DNA of 32,452 bases from Magnetococcales bacterium (GTDB lineage: Bacteria > Pseudomonadota > Magnetococcia > Magnetococcales > Magnetaquicoccaceae): contig JADGBT010000039.1 of the NCBI GenBank assembly GCA_015231375.1, positions 1 to 32,452 of the forward strand, given 5' to 3'. The position numbers and the translations under genes are program-made. Positions 21,440 through 31,085 of this stretch are shown here, piece by piece (positions within the stretch are counted from its first letter, which is position 1; every line of letters begins with the position of its first letter). A model generated the notes under the pieces. The model did no database searches. It was not told the origin of the DNA and saw only the letters and a program-made list of their open reading frames with translations.

Positions 21440-24400
21440 CCTGACCGTTACCCTGACCGCCGATCCCGCCGCATTCGTGCGCGGGATCCGGACAGCACAA
21501 ACTGACTTTGTCTCAGGGATGCGCGCCATCCGGAACGCAGCCGGAAAGGAGTTGGCCGGGATCGGCTCCACCTTGAACACCATCAAACTGTTCGAGGGAA
21601 CCACGAAACATGTTGACGCGCTCAAGACCGCCCTGGGGCCGGCCCGCACTGAGGCTGAGCGATTGAGTAACGCCTTCCAAAAGGCCAAAGGAGATTTGGA
21701 TCGCACCACGCAACAGATCGACAAGACCAAAGCCGCGCTCGAACGGCTGAAACAGACTCCGGTGGAACTGCGGACAAACGCGCAGAAAGCCGAGATCGAG
21801 TCACTTCAGGGGACGATCCGGAAACTCGCCGAGCAGGCTGGCGCCTTGCGCGGATTTTCCTCAACCCTGCGGCGCGATACGGATTTGACCAATCGCACCG
21901 TAACAGGTCTCAATGCCGCCCTGGTCACGCAATCCCGGGAGTTGGAACGTCTGGGGGCGGCACTGCGGGTGGAAGCGGTGGACACCTCCAGGTTGGCCGC
22001 CGCACAGAAAGTCCTGGAGGCGCAAATGGCGCGGGTGGCGGAACGGGCGCGCTCCCGCCAGCGCATCACCGATGCCAAGGATGTGCTGGGCATGGGGCCT
22101 TCCACCAACGCCGAGCGGGAGATCGTCAGACTGGAAGCGGCCTATCGTCGGCTGAGCGCAACCGGGAACCTGAGCGCCCGTGAACTGGCCAGCGCGCACA
22201 CACGAATGGTCCAGGGAATCGTCGAGGTGCGCAACAACGCAAACGGCCTGGGATCCAGCTTCTTTTTGGTCAGAGAGCAGTTGGTGAAACTGGTTGTGGC
22301 CAGTGCGGGAGTCGGCTTGGCGGCCAAAGAGGCGATCGCCTTTGAGTCCGCCATGACCGATGTGCGCAAGGTGGTGGATTTTGATACGCCGCAGGCATTC
22401 GGAGAAATGACGTCCGAGATCAAGGCTATGTCCCGCGAGATTCCTATCACCCTGGTCGGCTTGGCAAAAATTGCCGAGGCTGGGGGGCAGATGGGCATCG
22501 CCGCCAAGGATATCCAGGGCTTCACCGATGTGGCGGCCAAGATGTCCACGGCCTTCAAGATCAGCCATGACGAGGCCGGTGTTGCCATTGGGCGATTGAT
22601 GAATGTTTTTGCTTTGACGGTTCCGCAAACCCGCCTGCTGGCCGATGCCATCAACCATCTGGGCAACAATACCAACGCGGTGGAGCGGGATATCGTCGAG
22701 GTCATGAACCGCGTTGGTGGCATGGCACGGGTGTTCGGATTGGCCAACACCGAAACAGCGGCACTTTCCGCGACCTTTCTTTCCATGGGTCTGGGTCCGG
22801 AGCGCTCCGCCACGGCCATCAACGCGTTGACCCGCGAACTGATGAATGCCCCTCAGCAGACGGACAAGTTCAAAAACGCCCTGCAACGCATCGGCCTCAC
22901 CAGCGTGGAGTTGACCACAATGATACGTCAGGGTCCGCAGCAGGCCATCCTGGATCTGCTGCGGACCCTGTCCGGTCTGGACAAGCAAAGCAAAATGGAA
23001 ACCCTGGTCGGTCTGTTCGGGGATCTGTACTCCGACGAGATCGTCCAGGTGGTCAACAACCTGGAAAAATACAAAGAAATCCTCGGATTGGTGGCCAAGG
23101 AATCCAACTATGTCGGGTCCACGCAAAAGGAGTTCGCCGAGCGAATCAAGACCACCGAAGCCCAATTGCAGCTGGCCAAGAACGCCATCTCCGAGGTTGG
23201 AATCAACCTCGGAACCGCTTTTCTCCCCGGCATCACCATCGCTGCCAACGGTGTGGCCGCGTTGTCGAATGGGTTGGCCCTGCTGACCAGGGAGTTTCCC
23301 GGACTGTCAGCCGGGATTGTCACAACCGTCACAGCCATGGCCGGGTTCGGTGCGTTGCGGTTGGCGTGGAGTCTGGTGCGGGCCGAGGTGATCGCCTTGC
23401 TGTTGCCGTTGAGAGCGGCCACCGCTGCGGCCATGGCGTTTGCGATGACTCCGACCGGGATGGTCCTGACCGCCACCGTTGCGGCCCTGTATGCCTTTAC
23501 CAAAGCCACGGCTTCCAGCGTGCCCGGACTGGTGGAACATGCCGCCGCCATGGCCAAAAGCCGGACAGAGGCCCAGGAAAAAATCAAATCACTGGAGGTG
23601 TTGCGTACCACCCTCGAATCCACCAAACCCGGCACCAAAGAACACACCGATGCCGAAGAAAAACTGGCGGCCATCCTGCCGGAGGCCAACCTTGCGTTGG
23701 ACGAGCAGGGGCGCGTCCTGGCCAGGGTGGGTGACGCGGCCAACGACAACGCCAAAAAGCTGAACGAATATATCGGTATTCTCAAAAAGGAGGATACCCA
23801 ACATTTCGCGCTGCAATTGGATCTCCAGGCACGCGCCTTCGATGAAGCCAGGAAGGAGATGGCCACATACGTCCAAGACCTCAAGAGCGAATACGGCATC
23901 GGCACCGGCGAGGCGTTGAGCATGACTCAACGGTTCTGGCTGGGACTGGATAAACTCACGGGCAGCTATGACGGCCATATTGCCCGAGGCGCGGAGTTGC
24001 GGCGTCACTTGAACGAGACGCAAGGCGGAATGAAGGCCTTGATCACGGAAGCGGTCAAGGCTGGTCTCTCGGTGGAGGATCTGGGTCGGGCCATGGATGG
24101 CGTTCGTGCCGATCCGGCGGTCATCAAGCAGGTCGTCACCCTTTATCGTGCCATCACGCAAGAGGCGGAAACGGCCGCGAACAAAACCGCAACAGTGACC
24201 GAAGCACTCAAAACGTTTGCCATGGCCATCTCCGGACCGGCCAACGCGGCAAAGAAAGCCGTACTGGACGCCATAGGCGTGACAGACAAACAGTTGGGGA
24301 AGCAAGACGAGGCTCTGAACAAACACCGACAAACATTACAGAAACAGGTGGATGATGAACAGAAATCTTGGCATGCCATCGGTGAACTGGTTGCTACCGC

Positions 24401-26210
24401 GTCGCAATCCGTCACCGAACAGATTGCGCGGGAATATGCCAAACGTCGCGACCTGTTGGAAATGTCAGCGGATGCGGGTTTGGAGGCGGAGAAACGTTAT
24501 GCCGGGCAACTGCCAGGGATGGTTGCCCAAGCGTTGGATCAACGCGCCACGGCTGAACAGCAGGCGGATATCGGGTCGCGTGCGCTATCGGACAGGAAAC
24601 TGCTGTCGGAGAAACAGAAAATGGAGGCGCACACGGCGCTGTATATCGCCGAATCCCGCGCCAGATCCGTGACAGATCAGAAATATCTGACCGCTGCGCT
24701 GTTGCTGATTGATCGAGAGTACCAAGCCAGAATCAGAAACGCCAAGCGGCTCGGACAGGATGCCGCCAGAGTGGACGAGGAGCGTCTTCAGGCACAAAAA
24801 GCGGTGCTGGGAAAAATCGAGACCGCCTATCGTTCCAATATCGACCAGTTGATTGCCGAGGAGCGGCGTCATTTGGAGGCTGTGCGTCAGATCGAAGAGC
24901 AACGCGCCGCCCTGAAAACATCGGTTGCGGATCGCCTTGCCCGGTTGGCAGAAAAGACGATGAATCCGGAGCAGGTTTACGCCTCCCGGCAAGAGCGTTA
25001 TGCCCGCGAGCAGACCCAGGCCGAGGAGGCGTTGCGCGCCGGGAATTACGAATCTGCCCGGCGTCATGCCGAACGGATGATGGATCTGGCTGAACAGACT
25101 TCGGATGCCGTCATGCGCGGTGACCGGGTCATCGTAAGCGCGCATCAGTCTGCGGCACAAGCGGCCAGGCAACTCCAGTATGGAGCCGCCATCGCCGACA
25201 AAGCCATGCAAAAGCAGGGGGAGACCCATCAACAAGAAGCCGAAAAGACCAAAAAACAATACGAGGCGCTGACAAAGCAACTCACAGGCGTCCAGAAAAT
25301 CCTGGCAGGCATCGCACAGGTCATGATCAAGAATCACGAGATGATCCTGACGGCTGACGCTTCCAAGGTTTGGCAGGCCATCACCGAAATCGACACGCTG
25401 ATCGAAAAGCGGGAACGGGTGATCAATATCCGTACCGAATTGCAAGACAGTGCTTCCACTCTGGACAAAGCGTCATCACAGATCTCAACCGGCAATCTGG
25501 AACAGGTTAAACAATCGGTTGCTTCGGCTGCTCAAGTATTTGACCACTTCAAGAAAGAGGTCGAGGGTTACAACCCGGAGATCAAGGCCAACTTCGACAT
25601 CAAGGAAGGTGAAGCCTCCATCAAACAGGTGTCGGATAAACTCAAGGAATATCAAGAGTCCGTCAAAAAGAACGCACAGACAGAATTGACTGTGGATACA
25701 TCCCGGGCCATCCCGGCCATCCATGAGGTCAAAAACGCAGTCGATGCCCTCCAGGACAAAACGATCACCCTCACCACCATCAACAAAACAGTGGAGGCAC
25801 ATGCCGCTGGCGGTCTGATCGGGCTGATGCGTGGCGGGATGTTGCCTGGCTACGGTGGCGGGGATCGCAGGCCCGCGTTGCTGGAGGACGGCGAGTGGGT
25901 GATCAACAAACGGGCGGTCCGGCAATACGGATCCCCTCTGTTCGCGGCGTTGAATGCCATGCGCCTCGATCCGGCGAGCGTGCCGCGTTTTTCTCGGGGG
26001 GGAATGGTCAACGGCGTCCAGATTCCATCCTGGCAGGATCTTCCCAGAATTCCGACCTTTGCCACGGGGGGTATGGTCACTCCCCCGGTGGAGGGGGTGA
26101 TGCGTCTGGATTTGACCCGGGGCGACCGATCGGCCTCGGTCCATGCCTCCCGCGATGAACTGCTCGGATTGGTGGCGCTTCTGAAAGAAGCCGAACGGGG
26201 GATGCTGTGA
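21420..26210 (+). CDS. Tail tape measure protein
   Basis: 1596 residues; at about 1.5 angstrom per residue this predicts a tail of roughly 240 nm. Residues 60-270 are coiled coil. The TMP core (about 305-640) begins FESAMTDVRKVVDFD, with MSREIPITLVGLAKIAEAGG and AEAGGQMGIAAKDIQGFTDV typical of the phage tape-measure family. Hydrophobic segments lie near 630-652 and 656-695 and may insert into the host membrane. Long helical repeats follow to about 1440. The C-terminus has GGMLPGYGGGDRRPALLEDG then EWVINKRAVRQYG, common to tape measures. Stop and next start overlap as GTGA. Confidence 0.95.
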   Translation: MSSALHNLTVTLTADPAAFVRGIRTAQTDFVSGMRAIRNAAGKELAGIGSTLNTIKLFEGTTKHVDALKTALGPARTEAERLSNAFQKAKGDLDRTTQQIDKTKAALERLKQTPVELRTNAQKAEIESLQGTIRKLAEQAGALRGFSSTLRRDTDLTNRTVTGLNAALVTQSRELERLGAALRVEAVDTSRLAAAQKVLEAQMARVAERARSRQRITDAKDVLGMGPSTNAEREIVRLEAAYRRLSATGNLSARELASAHTRMVQGIVEVRNNANGLGSSFFLVREQLVKLVVASAGVGLAAKEAIAFESAMTDVRKVVDFDTPQAFGEMTSEIKAMSREIPITLVGLAKIAEAGGQMGIAAKDIQGFTDVAAKMSTAFKISHDEAGVAIGRLMNVFALTVPQTRLLADAINHLGNNTNAVERDIVEVMNRVGGMARVFGLANTETAALSATFLSMGLGPERSATAINALTRELMNAPQQTDKFKNALQRIGLTSVELTTMIRQGPQQAILDLLRTLSGLDKQSKMETLVGLFGDLYSDEIVQVVNNLEKYKEILGLVAKESNYVGSTQKEFAERIKTTEAQLQLAKNAISEVGINLGTAFLPGITIAANGVAALSNGLALLTREFPGLSAGIVTTVTAMAGFGALRLAWSLVRAEVIALLLPLRAATAAAMAFAMTPTGMVLTATVAALYAFTKATASSVPGLVEHAAAMAKSRTEAQEKIKSLEVLRTTLESTKPGTKEHTDAEEKLAAILPEANLALDEQGRVLARVGDAANDNAKKLNEYIGILKKEDTQHFALQLDLQARAFDEARKEMATYVQDLKSEYGIGTGEALSMTQRFWLGLDKLTGSYDGHIARGAELRRHLNETQGGMKALITEAVKAGLSVEDLGRAMDGVRADPAVIKQVVTLYRAITQEAETAANKTATVTEALKTFAMAISGPANAAKKAVLDAIGVTDKQLGKQDEALNKHRQTLQKQVDDEQKSWHAIGELVATASQSVTEQIAREYAKRRDLLEMSADAGLEAEKRYAGQLPGMVAQALDQRATAEQQADIGSRALSDRKLLSEKQKMEAHTALYIAESRARSVTDQKYLTAALLLIDREYQARIRNAKRLGQDAARVDEERLQAQKAVLGKIETAYRSNIDQLIAEERRHLEAVRQIEEQRAALKTSVADRLARLAEKTMNPEQVYASRQERYAREQTQAEEALRAGNYESARRHAERMMDLAEQTSDAVMRGDRVIVSAHQSAAQAARQLQYGAAIADKAMQKQGETHQQEAEKTKKQYEALTKQLTGVQKILAGIAQVMIKNHEMILTADASKVWQAITEIDTLIEKRERVINIRTELQDSASTLDKASSQISTGNLEQVKQSVASAAQVFDHFKKEVEGYNPEIKANFDIKEGEASIKQVSDKLKEYQESVKKNAQTELTVDTSRAIPAIHEVKNAVDALQDKTITLTTINKTVEAHAAGGLIGLMRGGMLPGYGGGDRRPALLEDGEWVINKRAVRQYGSPLFAALNAMRLDPASVPRFSRGGMVNGVQIPSWQDLPRIPTFATGGMVTPPVEGVMRLDLTRGDRSASVHASRDELLGLVALLKEAERGML

Positions 26211-26572
26211 AACGACTCGGCGACGTGATTTTGCCCCCTCAGATCCAATGGATGGATCAGTTCGAGTGGTCACCGGTCTCCCAGGAGGTTGGACGCACTC
26301 TGGGGGGTGGATTGGTCTCTTGGGATCTTCCCCTGGACGGAGGTCGCCCCATCACCCTGGAAGCGCAAACTCCGGTTGCGTGGCTGACCATGGAACAAGT
26401 GGTTGCCATCCAGGCGTTGTCCGCACAACCGGGGGCGGTGTTTGGACTGGAATGGGGATCGGAGTTCTTTTCGGTGATGTTTCGACACAGGGACGCTCCG
26501 TCAGTCGCCTTCAGACCGTTATGGCCGAATGCTGGCCTTTTTATCGGAACCATCAAATTGACGCAGGTGTGA
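26207..26572 (+). CDS. Minor tail protein after the tape measure
   Basis: 121 residues from GTG 26207 (overlapping the tape measure stop). It is beta-rich and Trp-rich (IQWMDQFEWSPV, GRPITLEAQTPVAWLTMEQV, FRHRDAPSVAFRPLWPNAG, FIGTIKLTQV). Size and place correspond to lambda gpM-like or distal tail proteins, and similar proteins follow the tape measure in Mu-like siphoviruses. Specific function not established. Confidence 0.75.
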   Translation: MKRLGDVILPPQIQWMDQFEWSPVSQEVGRTLGGGLVSWDLPLDGGRPITLEAQTPVAWLTMEQVVAIQALSAQPGAVFGLEWGSEFFSVMFRHRDAPSVAFRPLWPNAGLFIGTIKLTQV

Positions 26573-26573
26573 C

Positions 26574-27530
26574 ATGCCGATTGACGCCAACCATTTGATC
26601 CAAAGGATGCCTTTCACGGTTGAGGGGGGACGGATGTCGTCAACCGAGTCTCCCGACAGGCTCAACGCTGTGTGGCCGGATGTCACGCAGCATGATCAGG
26701 CCTTCGGATCGGTGTTGTATCGCAAGATTTTTGTCCACGCCGCCGCTCCGGACAATTCACCCCTGCTGGATGGCCGGATCTATCTGCGGAATCCGTCCGG
26801 AACGCGAGACAGGATCACGTTCTTTCGTGGCTCCTTGATCGATACTGTCGAATCGCTGACCGGGAATGAACGTCAGTACGGAGGCGGCACGCTGGATACC
26901 GCAGTCACGACGGACGCCACATCAATCACGGTCAATGTCGGAGCTGCCGAGGACCGGGTTTTCCGGGACGGAGACCTGATTGGCCTGGCGGAGGGAGACC
27001 ACGCCGAGTTCGCGCGATTGCTTCCGTCACGGGCAGTCACCTGGAACGGTGATCGTGCCACCTTAAGGTTGGTCGATGGATTGGGCGGATCGTTTCTGGC
27101 CGGAATCACGACGGTTTCGTCCTGCCTCGAAGCGACAATCCAAGGTGGCCTGGACTCCTGGGTGAGCGATTCCCTGGAGGGCGTCCTCCATCCAACCGCG
27201 ATCCATGCCGAGGCGGTGGGCGGGATCGACCAAGAGTGGACGATCACGTTTACCTCTCCAGACGATTTCATCTGTTCCGGGGATACGGTTGGACAGATCG
27301 GCGTCGGATCAATCAACAGCGATTTTTCGCCCGTCAATCCCGACTTCTCAACACCGTTTTTCACCATACTGGATTCTGCCTGGGATGGGATCTGGATGGA
27401 CGGCGAGACGGTGAGATTTCATTCCCACCCGGCAGCGGTCGCGATCTGGGAGCGACGGTTCATCCCGGCCGGCATCGCGATACTGACCACGCGCAGTGTG
27501 TGCATGGTCGTGACTGGCAGGAGCGGCTGA
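26574..27530 (+). CDS. Minor tail protein, paralog 1
   Basis: 318 residues, beta-rich. Residues 1-100 contain LNAVWPDVTQHDQAFGSVLY, then FVHAAAPDNSPLLDGRIYL and TVESLTGNERQYGGG. The C-terminal part has GGIDQEWTITFTSPDDF and GSINSDFSPVNPDFSTPFF, ending with FRFHSHPAAVAIWERRFIPA-like residues. The same order occurs in the gene at 29102-30097, showing an old duplication. Such proteins are found in tail tips of Mu-like siphoviruses with unknown function. It starts one base after the previous stop and overlaps the next start by one base (TGATG). Confidence 0.75.
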   Translation: MPIDANHLIQRMPFTVEGGRMSSTESPDRLNAVWPDVTQHDQAFGSVLYRKIFVHAAAPDNSPLLDGRIYLRNPSGTRDRITFFRGSLIDTVESLTGNERQYGGGTLDTAVTTDATSITVNVGAAEDRVFRDGDLIGLAEGDHAEFARLLPSRAVTWNGDRATLRLVDGLGGSFLAGITTVSSCLEATIQGGLDSWVSDSLEGVLHPTAIHAEAVGGIDQEWTITFTSPDDFICSGDTVGQIGVGSINSDFSPVNPDFSTPFFTILDSAWDGIWMDGETVRFHSHPAAVAIWERRFIPAGIAILTTRSVCMVVTGRSG

Positions 27531-28468
27531 TGGGCGCTGTCCAAACCGATTTGCGGCTTGACATCGCCTCGTTCGCCGCACAAACCCCGTTCGAGTTGGT
27601 GGTGGATGATCAGGATCAGGGCGGCAACCGTCCCGTATCTGTGACCTATTCCAAGGTTGAGATCAAGGTGACGCAATGGAGTGTGGCGGCCAGCGTGCCG
27701 GATATTGTCCCGTTGACAGTCAAACAGACCGGACTGAAACGCATCAAGCTGTATTGCTCCAAGGCGGATGCCGTTGGCGTGGAGGTCTATGACGGCAGCG
27801 TGACACCTTCATCCAGGTCGACAGATGTGAACGTGAGCAATCTGGGGCGTCGCGCGGAGCCATTGATCGAAACGATCAACTGGCAAGGATCCACAAGACA
27901 AAAATTGAAATATTTCTATGACGCTCCCTCCGTGGAGATTCTCCATCAGACCGTGTTCCGGGACCGCACCGGCCGTACGTTATCCGCTCCCCAATACGAT
28001 CAGACAGCGGGCGAGTTTTTCACCTCTGCGGAGGCGCATGGCGCACTCATCGTCAAATATTATCCGGAGTTCACGCTCTTGCAGGCATCATACGGCAACG
28101 GTGCCGTCGCCACCTCGCGAGAACAGTTCACCGCCATGCAAAATGCCTGGATGACCGGAGACATCACCACCGCAGAGATTCCTCCGGTAAGAATCTTCGT
28201 GCTCTCGAACGGCAAAGCCACCGAGGGGTCGTTCTCCCGCGAGTTCTGGCCAAAAGCGAATCCAGGGATCTCTTACAGTATCGGCCCATCAAGAACCGTC
28301 ACGCACGAGGGAGGAGACTGGACCGCCACATCCGTGACAACGGAGACAAGACGGCTTTTTGATCCGAAAGATCAATCGTCTTATCAGGATGTCCAGTACA
28401 TCACCTCGTTTGTTGCGCAAGACGCAAACACGGGACGGACCATGAATTTCAACATTCCGGCCCCATGA
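27530..28468 (+). CDS. Hypothetical minor tail protein, 312 aa
   Basis: No family recognised. A soluble, beta-rich protein (PVSVTYSKVEIKVTQWSVAA, LKRIKLYCSKADAVGVEVYD, GALIVKYYPEFTLLQASYGN) without signal or membrane segment. Overlaps the genes on both sides (TGATG at the start, ATGA at the end), so it is part of the tail operon. GC matches the other tail genes. Probably a tail-tip structural protein by position. Confidence 0.68.
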   Translation: MGAVQTDLRLDIASFAAQTPFELVVDDQDQGGNRPVSVTYSKVEIKVTQWSVAASVPDIVPLTVKQTGLKRIKLYCSKADAVGVEVYDGSVTPSSRSTDVNVSNLGRRAEPLIETINWQGSTRQKLKYFYDAPSVEILHQTVFRDRTGRTLSAPQYDQTAGEFFTSAEAHGALIVKYYPEFTLLQASYGNGAVATSREQFTAMQNAWMTGDITTAEIPPVRIFVLSNGKATEGSFSREFWPKANPGISYSIGPSRTVTHEGGDWTATSVTTETRRLFDPKDQSSYQDVQYITSFVAQDANTGRTMNFNIPAP

Positions 28469-29112
28469 CCATGAACGGCACGCTCGGACCTTTTGCCCGG
28501 ATTGTGGGGTTCTCTTCTCGGAAAGAACCTAAGAACTGGTTGATACCATCAAAGATGTGTCGTGTTCTTTACGTCAGGGAAACGATCGTGAACACTCTGA
28601 TCGCTCACATCAGAAACGATCAGACAGGCCAATATGAAGTAATAAATTACGGTCAGATTGAAATCATCACCATAGACAAGACCATCATGGGTGAGTCAGT
28701 TTACTGTGTTAATTCATTGGCCTGGGATGCAAGAGCTTCACCATTCTGGCTTCCAGCAGGAAGTCGGATCGGCCCCTACTTGCCACCAGAACGGGTTATC
28801 ACTCCAGAAATCTCATTTCTTAGACCGGGGATTGATGGGCGTGAGATAACGCAGCGACAGGAATTCTCCACGATCAACCGGGTTGAAGAAATCCTGTTTA
28901 TGGGATTTCCCTATGATCTGACGCAATTCCTGTCGGGTAGAGGAGGTATGAGCATAGACCCGCAAAGAGCAATAACGGTAAGCGAAGCGGCAAATAAATT
29001 ATATTTACAAAATACTTACCCAGAAATGTCACCTTGGAAAGCGCAATTGAGGGCGCTTGAGGGTACGGCCTTTGTCGTGACTCCAATTGAAGGCAACACT
29101 TATGAATCCTAA
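28465..29112 (+). CDS. Unknown protein in AT-richer DNA between tail genes
   Basis: 215 residues, not recognised. MCRVLYVRETIVNTLIAHIR, then ASPFWLPAGSRIGPYLPPER and NRVEEILFMGFPYDLTQFLS. Codon and base use is visibly AT-richer than the genes on either side (stretches such as AATAAATTATATTTACAAAA near 28990), which suggests later acquisition. Start overlaps the previous stop (ATGA), and its end overlaps the next start by 11 bases, so it is now embedded in the operon. It may be a moron or host-range accessory; function unknown. Confidence 0.6.
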   Translation: MTMNGTLGPFARIVGFSSRKEPKNWLIPSKMCRVLYVRETIVNTLIAHIRNDQTGQYEVINYGQIEIITIDKTIMGESVYCVNSLAWDARASPFWLPAGSRIGPYLPPERVITPEISFLRPGIDGREITQRQEFSTINRVEEILFMGFPYDLTQFLSGRGGMSIDPQRAITVSEAANKLYLQNTYPEMSPWKAQLRALEGTAFVVTPIEGNTYES

Positions 29113-30097
29113 CGACATCCGTTTTTACAAACCCCAGTCCGTGACGGGCGGACGCCTGTCTGCCATCGAAGCCGCAAGCGGTGTCAAGAATGCCGTGTGG
29201 CCGGATGCTTCGCAAGATGAACGCGCGGTCGGATCCGTCGCCTATCGCAAAACCTTTCTGAAAGTCGCATCCCCCAGTTCAGAACCTTTGCAGGATGTCC
29301 GGATCTTTGTCGAAACCCCCACTCCGGGGGATGACCGTATCCTGCTTTTCCCCGGCACCCAGACCGATACCGTATCCAACCTGACCGGGTCCGAACGGCT
29401 GTACGGTGGCGGGTGGCTCAATGCGGATGCGGAGACGGATGACACCTCGATTCAGGTGCGGGTCGAACATGGCGCTGACCTCATCTTTCGGGATGCCGAT
29501 CTGATCCGCCTCTCCAACCAGTCTTACGTTGGTGATCCTGGAGGAATCCAAGAGATGGTCCGCTTGTCCGGAAGCAACGCGGTTGAATGGGATGGCGATG
29601 TCGCCACGCTGCATTTCGACGCGGGGGTCAAACTGGTCAATGCCTTTTTGGCCCTCAACACCCGGGTTGCGCCGATGATCGAGGCGGGAGCCATCGGGGC
29701 ATCGGTCGGGTCATGCGGCAAAATCTCGGCCAATGGCAGCTATGCCAACGACAATCCGGTCGCCCTGATCATTGTGGACGCCATCGGCGGGATCGAGTAG
29801 AACTGGACCATCACTTTTACCAACGCCACCACCTATACATGCGTCGGCGATACTGTGGGATCGGTGGGCGGCGGCAACATCAACAACACCTTTGCTCCCG
29901 TCAATCCGGCTTTTTCCCGCCCCTATTTCACGCTGCCCTATCTCGGATGGGGCGGCACCTGGGCTGCCGGTGAGATCCTCTCCATCACCACCCACCCGGC
30001 CACCGTGGCCATCTGGCAAAAACACGTCATCCCGGCTGGATGCGGTACGCAAGCGATCAACAGTGTCAACATCGGCGTTCTCGGTAACGCCGCCTAA
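29102..30097 (+). pseudogene. Minor tail protein, paralog 2, interrupted by an in-frame amber codon
   Basis: Starts at ATG 29102 (GAAGG 7 bases upstream). The first 232 codons end with TAG at 29798-29800, but the frame continues open to TAA at 30095-30097. Across the stop the match to paralog 1 is direct: GGI-E-stop-N-WTITF here, GGIDQEWTITF there, so TAG stands where paralog 1 has Gln (CAG to TAG is one change). The downstream part keeps GSVGGGNINNTFAPVNPAF and THPATVAIWQKHVIPAG. It is a nonsense mutant, or is read through to make a 331-residue protein. No other frame change is seen. Confidence 0.8.
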
Positions 30098-30128
30098 CCT
30101 CATTTCCAGAAATAAAGGACATCAATCC

Positions 30129-31082
30129 ATGCCATCCCCCGCTGTCACTGCTTATTACTCCACCGATATCAGCGCTCCCGTGCTCTCCGGCACAGTCAAC
30201 AGCCTGATCGGCCTGCTCCATTCCTGTCTTGTGACCGGCTACGGTTCAAAAACCGGGGCAGGCTGGACCAAACCCTTTTCCGGGACCAACAACGCCGTGT
30301 TTCAGGCGGGAGGTGGCAATGGTCGCTTCTTGCAGGTCTTCGACAACGCAGAAGCGACCGGAGGCGCCAAGGAGGCCCGGACCTTCGGCTTTGAGACCAT
30401 GAGCGGCATGCTTTCCGGCATCAATCCGTTCCCGACCACGACGCAAAGCGTCAACGGCATCACCATCCGCAAGTCCAACACCGCCGATGCCACCGCTCGC
30501 GCCTGGGTTCTGATCGCCACAGATGCGACCTTCTACCTCTTTGTTGCAACAGGCGATTATACCGGAAGTCACGGATTCGGATTCGGTGATTTTACCAGCT
30601 ACAAGACCGGTGGCGATGCCTACGGAACGTTCATCATCGGCAAACAGATCGAAAACGACGCCACCCCGGCCAATGAGCGCCTGGGCCATGCCGGAAATAT
30701 GGTCAGCCAAGCCGCGATCACAGGGCACTACGTCTGTCGCAACTATACCGGAGTCGGATCCAGCATCAATGTCGGCAAATTCATCGACGGGTCCAAAACC
30801 CTCCTGACTTCCAATACCCTGGGATCCAATCAGTTCATCTTGTATCCCAATGCCCCGGATGGAGGATTGTGGATGTGTCCGGTCTGGATCAACCAGGCCG
30901 TGTCCGGCAACTACGTGCTGCGCGGACACCTGCCGGGCCTCTGGTGTCCGTTGCATACCGTTCCCCTCAACCATCTGGATACCTTTTCCGGCACTGGCGC
31001 CTTGGCCGGACGCACTTTCCAGGCCATTTCGATCCCCAATGCGGGGCAACTGTTGATCGAAACCTCCAGCACCTGGGCGTAA
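30129..31082 (+). CDS. Phage tail-associated structural protein, 317 aa
   Basis: AAAGGA lies 11 bases before the ATG. The pattern AYYSTDISAPVLSGTVNSL, then GLLHSCLVTGYGSKTGAGW, KPFSGTNNAVFQAGGGNGRF and TFYLFVATGDYTGSHGFGFG is seen in a conserved family of tail-region proteins in Mu-like and other phages of unknown exact function. Glycine- and Ser/Thr-rich, without membrane segments, probably at the tail tip or adhesion apparatus. The next open frame begins 4 bases after its stop. Confidence 0.75.
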   Translation: MPSPAVTAYYSTDISAPVLSGTVNSLIGLLHSCLVTGYGSKTGAGWTKPFSGTNNAVFQAGGGNGRFLQVFDNAEATGGAKEARTFGFETMSGMLSGINPFPTTTQSVNGITIRKSNTADATARAWVLIATDATFYLFVATGDYTGSHGFGFGDFTSYKTGGDAYGTFIIGKQIENDATPANERLGHAGNMVSQAAITGHYVCRNYTGVGSSINVGKFIDGSKTLLTSNTLGSNQFILYPNAPDGGLWMCPVWINQAVSGNYVLRGHLPGLWCPLHTVPLNHLDTFSGTGALAGRTFQAISIPNAGQLLIETSSTWA

Positions 31083-31085
31083 CGC

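Noticed and set aside
29798-29800. General recoding of TAG as glutamine in this phage
   Set aside because: The gp16-like gene at 5431 ends in TAG 9 bases before the next gene, a normal stop there, and no other gene needs recoding.
29772-30128. N-terminal extension of the 317-aa tail protein
   Set aside because: Low-complexity Pro/Ser translation overlapping the real frame of paralog 2; the ATG at 30129 has a proper ribosome-binding site.
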